NCBI GenBank assembly: GCA_016648135.1
Contig: JADDOH010002624.1
Location: 1-64,000, forward strand
DNA: 64,000 bases
Reading direction: 5' to 3'
Origin: Agrypnia vestita
Lineage: Eukaryota; Arthropoda; Insecta; Trichoptera; Phryganeidae
Part shown: in pieces, positions 56,745 through 64,000 of the stretch
How the letters are laid out: every line of letters begins with the position of its first letter
Numbering within the stretch: the stretch's first letter is position 1
Position numbers and translations under genes: made by a program
Notes under the pieces: model-generated
Told to the model about the DNA's origin: nothing
The model's database searches: none
The model's input: only the letters and a program-made list of their open reading frames with translations

Positions 56745-56750
56745 AATAAA
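56745..56750 (+). terminator. Polyadenylation signal of AASS (candidate)
   Basis: AATAAA lies 47 bp after the AASS stop. A second AATAAA near 56930 could serve a longer 3' UTR. AT-rich DNA yields many chance matches, so the choice is open. Confidence 0.5.
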
Positions 56751-59336
56751 TAATACATTAGGTTCTTAATGTAAATCAGAGGATGTCTAGTATCTAGTAC
56801 CTTAATATAATATACCTTTGTAAGTTAAAATGAAACAGATTTCTCTATCGTAACATGCACAGTGCCACTACAATTATCTGTAAAAATGTTTATAAAATTT
56901 ATAAATGAAAATTATTATTTCGCATTCCAATAAATTAATGAAATATTTAATATAAAATTATTTTACTATCCATAATGTAACATGATTTAAATGTACATAA
57001 AATTATTCAGCAAAAATCATTATTCATTACACACGTTAATATAATAAAAAATTGCACATTAAATAATTATGAAAATTTCACATTTTTTAAATCTTATCTA
57101 CATAGCTTGTGTTTTTTTTCAGAATATTTTTAATGACACTTAAATTTATCATAAAATATCTAGATTTCTATGTATCTATATTTAGATATCTATATCATCT
57201 ATAACATACGATACATATCTATATTTAATGTAAAATTTGAGTGGTTGCAATTTTTGATTTTAAATTAATTCAGTGTATAATTTTATCCATTTGCTTTATA
57301 ATATAACAACTAACTTTCAAATCAGCTTCTTTGTGAATGTTCGTGATTTTTCTACTGGCATGTGGCAGTGTATTATATTTTATTTAGATATTACAAATAT
57401 CCACTTGTTTTGTTATACAACGATTTTGTATTAATCTCAGCAATGACTGAATATAATCTTACCGAATTTCTTACCAGACGCCATTAGAACGTGTGGGTTC
57501 GAAGGTAAAAACTGAAATGAGTATTTTCAATTTGATGAGCGACGGCATTAAATATTATTTAGATGTATCATTAAAATATTCATATATTGCTTCTATCTCG
57601 AAGAATCTCTACAGTGACCGTGGTGGTAATGTGTGTAAAAAAAAAGCATTTTTAGTCAGTAGAAATTATATTTAGTATTTTTATTCTCACTCTGTGAATG
57701 TCACATAATGTGTAAGAAATTCACTAACAAAAAATTTTTTTTTTTAATTTTCCAAAACAAATATAAGAGGAATCTCGGCAAAGTCCATTCAGCTGTGAAA
57801 ATGTAAGAATAATAACGTGAAGAAAATGATTTAGATGATGTATATTAAAATAAATAGTTACTATTTAAATATCACAAGGTATTAAATATCGAGATATTCT
57901 GTTCACGGTCGAGAAAGTATAGTGAAATTTTCCGGAGACTCACTGGATAAAGTAAAACTGTTGTGGAAATTTACCTAATAAGCTGGGTAGAGGTAGCAAA
58001 TCAATGCGCGTTCTTCCATGCAGTACAATAGTAACGAAGAAGAAAAATAAAAACAAACCGTTGACATGGACCACACTAAAGTATCGCTCAAATGATGGAC
58101 CAGTATTTATTGTCAAAAAGATGCATATATTTAACTGTAGTTTATTCATTTGATTTTTTCCATTTTTAAGTATCTAGAATATCATTTCTTACAAATTATA
58201 ATAATTTAAAAAAATTATTCACTAACATTATACAAAGACATAATGTTTTCCTTCTGAAATTACATATATCTATTCTTACTGTGTATTAAATAACAAACAT
58301 ATAATTTGTGAATAAAAATAAAGCAACCTTAATATGACTCCCTCTAGTAGACCATATAAAATTTATCTAAGTTCATTTTGTATTCACTATTTAAATATAT
58401 AACGTATATGTTTAGAAAATTAATGTTGACATAATGTTATCAATAAATATTTTATAACACATGTTTTTTAATTTAAAATGTGATTAAAATATGATGTTTT
58501 AATTTTTTAATAACCTACACCAAGATACGAAGATATAAAAAAATATCTTAGTCCCACATGAAATTTTTCTATTTCATCATTGTTATTTCTGTTTATTATT
58601 CGTAAATGTGTGTAACATTTGTTTTATATTTTGTAAATAAATCACATTGCTATGGGTTTATTTTCAGGAAGAGTACAAATAGTTTTAAAAAATCCCTTAG
58701 GCATGAATAAAAGAGGAGTTTGGTTAATTATTTTAACATAAATACACTGGCAGAAAAATCGTGCATTTTATGTAATAAAATAGACATTTTTTATATATAT
58801 TTATAAAATTACAACAGTAAAATAAGAATAGTTTATTAAATACTTTTTGTAAAATTAGTTAGTTATGAAGTTCTTTAAAAAGAATGTTTAGGAAATTAAA
58901 TCAACAATTTCAACAGATGCTACTACGCACTATTCACTATCACTACTCAGTTTACTAGAGAAAAGTGTAGTGCGTGCGCATGCTAGCATACGGTCATGGT
59001 TTCCGCGATTGAATTGTTTCAAATGAACATGAAAATGTAAGCCTTTAAAATTCCAAAAATATGTATAACTAGGTAAATAAAATTAACAAATTAAAAATGA
59101 ATAATTTAATAAAATAAATATTAATCAAAACTCATTTATTATAACTGTAGACCAACGCAAATTTGCACAATGTTGAGGGCAACTCTGAAACACAAGCAAA
59201 AGTTACCAGGACGTTAATTTTCATACAAAATTTTCAAATTTATTTTTAATTAAAAAAGTTTATAATACACAATGGTCCAAAACTGAGTATGGATTATTTT
59301 ATATAATTACGATAACAATGTATTTGTCCAGCCAAT
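56751..59336. other. Intergenic DNA after AASS, nothing assigned
   Basis: AT-rich DNA with no conserved frame, no recognisable transposon and no RNA gene that I could support. Confidence 0.45.
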
Positions 59337-59645
59337 ATGTTGTGGGATCGATTTTCTACGTTACATAAGCATGTCTTGCTACGTGGGAAAGGCACAACTC
59401 AGAACAGGGTTTGCATAGTCGAATTGCTCTTCCGTCAAAATGCTTTTGTAGCAATCAATGTTCCTGACAATATTGAATCGGACAACGTGACACAATTGAA
59501 TTCACATTCATCGATGAGCATTTTTAGAATGGTTTTCAGAAGAAGTCCCAAACACCTGACGCGATTAAAAGTGTTCATATCGGAAGCTTATATGGACATT
59601 GATGTAGAAGGCATTTCGGACATTTACGAGATTAAACAGTGTTAA
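59337..59645 (+). CDS. Unrecognised 102-codon open frame
   Basis: Between AASS and the maltase gene lies an ATG-to-TAA frame starting MLWDRFSTLHKHVLLRGKGT and ending DVEGISDIYEIKQC. The composition is ordinary for a protein, neither low-complexity nor hydrophobic. It is locally GC-richer than the neighbouring intergenic DNA, which hints at past or present coding. I see no known domain, signal peptide or zinc-binding pattern. There is no obvious TATA box or poly(A) site at fixed distance. It could be a small single-exon gene, a terminal fragment of a retrogene or transposon, or chance. Confidence 0.25.
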   Translation: MLWDRFSTLHKHVLLRGKGTTQNRVCIVELLFRQNAFVAINVPDNIESDNVTQLNSHSSMSIFRMVFRRSPKHLTRLKVFISEAYMDIDVEGISDIYEIKQC

Positions 59646-61144
59646 TCAAAGTAAATATAAATATTAAAATTTTAATACTTTAAAAATATGGACTGATGAA
59701 AATCTGCTATCAACAATAATAGTGACAAAACATTCTTTCTGCAATGCGCAACAAAATAATATATCAAAATAGGTTTGTCAAAAAATTGTAAAAAAATTTT
59801 GAAAAAATAATTATAAGAAAAAAATGACTATCCAAGTGATTTACGCACGTATATCAAAAAAAATGATAATATCCAAATAAATTCAATAATACAAATTTCT
59901 AAAATTAAAATAAATTACATGCTAGAAGCGATTTTCGATCTGTGAGATTTAGAGATACAAAAAATACATAAATTTAAATATACTACAACCTAAGTTATTA
60001 ACGTATTATATTTTTTAATTATCAGGAAAATACCAAAATAATTATCACAAGAAATTAATACATGAACTTGATAACATATATTCGTGCATACTAAATACAT
60101 AAAACGACCGTGAGATGTTTAAGAGCGTTTAAAATAAACCTGTACCTTACACTTCGATATTATCAATAATAATAATAAAATTTCGCAATTTTTTAACTAT
60201 ACATATTTTTTTATGGTGAATCAATGTTTTGTTCCAATTTAATTATGTATTATTTAGATACCTGGCACAATTATATTTTACACTCGTAAGTTTATATAAT
60301 TTAGCTACCTCATTGTACATTAATATAAATCTATATTAACGTTTTCTACTCTACACGGATCATAGATTTATAGATATTTTTTCATAAGTTTAAAAATTTT
60401 TTTTACTTTATTAATTAAAAAAAAAGAAATTCAATTTTAAACAAATTCATTAAGTTAAGAACTTTGTATTAACCACTTGAAGTTCAAATAAAAAAAATAT
60501 TAATTCAACATAATGAAATGCAAACAAATTAAACTGTATACATAAATTTGAGCCATCTTATACATCATAAGTAGGTACCTACATAGCCAAGCGGTCATGT
60601 TCTGTCAAATATTAATATCGATCTTCTATTTCCATTTTCGATCTGGCAATACTTCAATTCCTAGATTATTATTCGAATGTCTCTGCGCACTTTTGTAGTA
60701 TCTTCGACAAGATCCTGCTCTGAATCTTCGTAAGGTATCAATTCATAAAATATCAAAACCTTGTGGTCTCTCCGCGCATAACGATTCGCGACTAAATATA
60801 TGGGTGAGAGAAGCAGCTGTTAGTTCAAAAAGTCACCACGCGCCAATTTACGTCGGTCGAGCTGGGAACTAAAATAGAATGATTCTTTAGTTCTTTTCCG
60901 GAATCTATATGTGGGTCAACTGCAGATCGTTTTGTGACGGATGTGATTGGCGTGTGAACTAGTCTTTATATTTACAATAGGAATAACACAATAAAAATAA
61001 TAAGGACCCACCAATAATAGGTACCTAACTCGAATCATTTGAGAATTAATCATTTTTGAAACCGTAATCTATTCAGTGTATTAATTTTTATATACACTGA
61101 GATCATTTTATACCGTTCTCACTTTAATACAAGAAAAGAGGTTT
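59646..61144. other. Intergenic DNA, nothing firm
   Basis: AT-rich. At 60822-60862 the phrase AGTTCAAAAAGTCACCACGC and GCCAATTTACGTCGGTCG matches 24547-24595. No gene was seen. Confidence 0.4.
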
Positions 61145-61255
61145 CAATTACAGAGCATAAAATTGTACACAGATGAACTTAACCCCTTTTCTAAGTGTGG
61201 GGACTGGGTCACATTGGAAGTACGTCACCCTTTGCGTATATTTAACACACTTTAG
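61145..61255. repeat. Dispersed repeat Q, copy 2
   Basis: Diverged partner of 33740-33850; see that entry. Confidence 0.45.
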
Positions 61256-61409
61256 TACTGCGTTAAAGTATTTATTCATGCATTATTAAATCACCTAGTA
61301 AACAAAACGTACTTCTTACGTTTTATAGAAATTGTTTATTACAATTTCGTTTGAAAATTAAGTCTCAAATCGAATTTTTTTCGTAAAAGCAAAATTCGTA
61401 AAAAAAATA

Positions 61410-61480
61410 TACTATAAAGAAGTTTCGGATGTTACGCAAAGTTTAAAAACAGACAGACAACGAAATTATTGTAATGTGAA
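61410..61480. repeat. Dispersed repeat G, copy 4
   Basis: GTTTCGGATGTTACGCAAAG and CAGACAGACAACGAAATTAT match the copy at 7921 in order; this is the only copy found outside the AASS gene. Confidence 0.5.
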
Positions 61481-61787
61481 TTCCAAATATTGTAACAAAG
61501 GTAAGGTTACAAAACAATAACAAAGCGGAAAAATAGTAAAAGTTAGAATATCTATGTACCGTAAGTACTTGATATAATATAATTATTACTATTAGAATAC
61601 CTACCGTTGTTTCTATGCTGCGTTGGCATTTTTTGCATCATCTCGCAACAATATGCGTCATATCCTCTCAATCACAATACTGGATGCGAAGCGGATAAGA
61701 TAAGCAATAAGCTCGCCCCCTTATCAAGCTTTATCTTAAATTCCATATTATTTATGATGGCATTAATTCCCCTACACGAATCGCATT

Positions 61788-61835
61788 TTAAATATATATA
61801 TATCACCTAGGCAGGTCGTAAATCGACTACTAACC
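61788..61835 (+). promoter_or_regulatory. Candidate core promoter of the maltase gene
   Basis: A TATATATATATAT run at about 61790-61803 lies roughly 130 bp before the start codon, at the point where the AT-rich upstream DNA changes to mixed-composition sequence that continues into the coding exon. A start site about 30 bp downstream would fall near 61825. A TATA run in AT-rich DNA is weak evidence alone. Confidence 0.35.
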
Positions 61836-61900
61836 GTCAGCCTTCTGAGAGAGGCGGTCGCGAGAGTAATCGAGGATCCTGGTCGTCTAGTGTGGTGTGA

Positions 61901-64000
<2,100 letters not shown>

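Overview
This is a window of an animal nuclear genome, almost certainly an insect. It is strongly AT-rich. Genes are split by GT-AG introns that are long and full of transposon debris. It contains an insect-type secreted maltase start exon and an arthropod-type mobile load: mariner, Helitron, hAT, Penelope, Jockey/CR1-like and RTE-like LINEs, tRNA-derived SINEs and MITEs. I cannot fix the insect order from the sequence alone. There is no sign of bacterial operons, CRISPR arrays or plasmid functions, and most open frames are chance or transposon shadows.

Two host genes are visible, both on the + strand. The main one is the 3' part of AASS (LKR/SDH, alpha-aminoadipic semialdehyde synthase), the bifunctional enzyme that opens lysine degradation. 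Eight consecutive exons (2325-2565, 6517-6653, 23131-23243, 26111-26282, 43944-44038, 52161-52356, 52974-53159, 56580-56698) splice in phase into 418 codons plus a stop. They cover nearly all of the C-terminal saccharopine dehydrogenase half; the lysine-ketoglutarate reductase half must lie upstream. The second gene begins at 61934: a GH13 maltase/alpha-glucosidase first exon with a signal peptide, whose remaining exons lie beyond the window or were not seen.

Layout. 1-2324: upstream intron with a Jockey-like LINE remnant. 2566-23130: two introns with RTE-like and Jockey/CR1-like LINE pieces, a fossil mariner, a Helitron tail, a 518-bp foldback MITE and a short Helitron-like segment carrying two dense heat-shock-element arrays (18558-18723). 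23244-43943: a LINE remnant, hAT remnant, a MITE family (five copies), an internally deleted mariner nested in another repeat, a SINE, and an intact 1286-bp mariner nested in a Penelope-like element. 44039-56579: a foldback family, a hAT-type MITE, a GC-rich AASS exon, and a SINE. 56699-61800: gene-poor intergenic DNA. 61800-64000: the maltase start.

The points most worth following are the heat-shock-element arrays inside a Helitron-like element in an AASS intron, the intact mariner next to its deleted sibling, the unnamed MITE and foldback families, and a possible GC-AG intron in the maltase gene.
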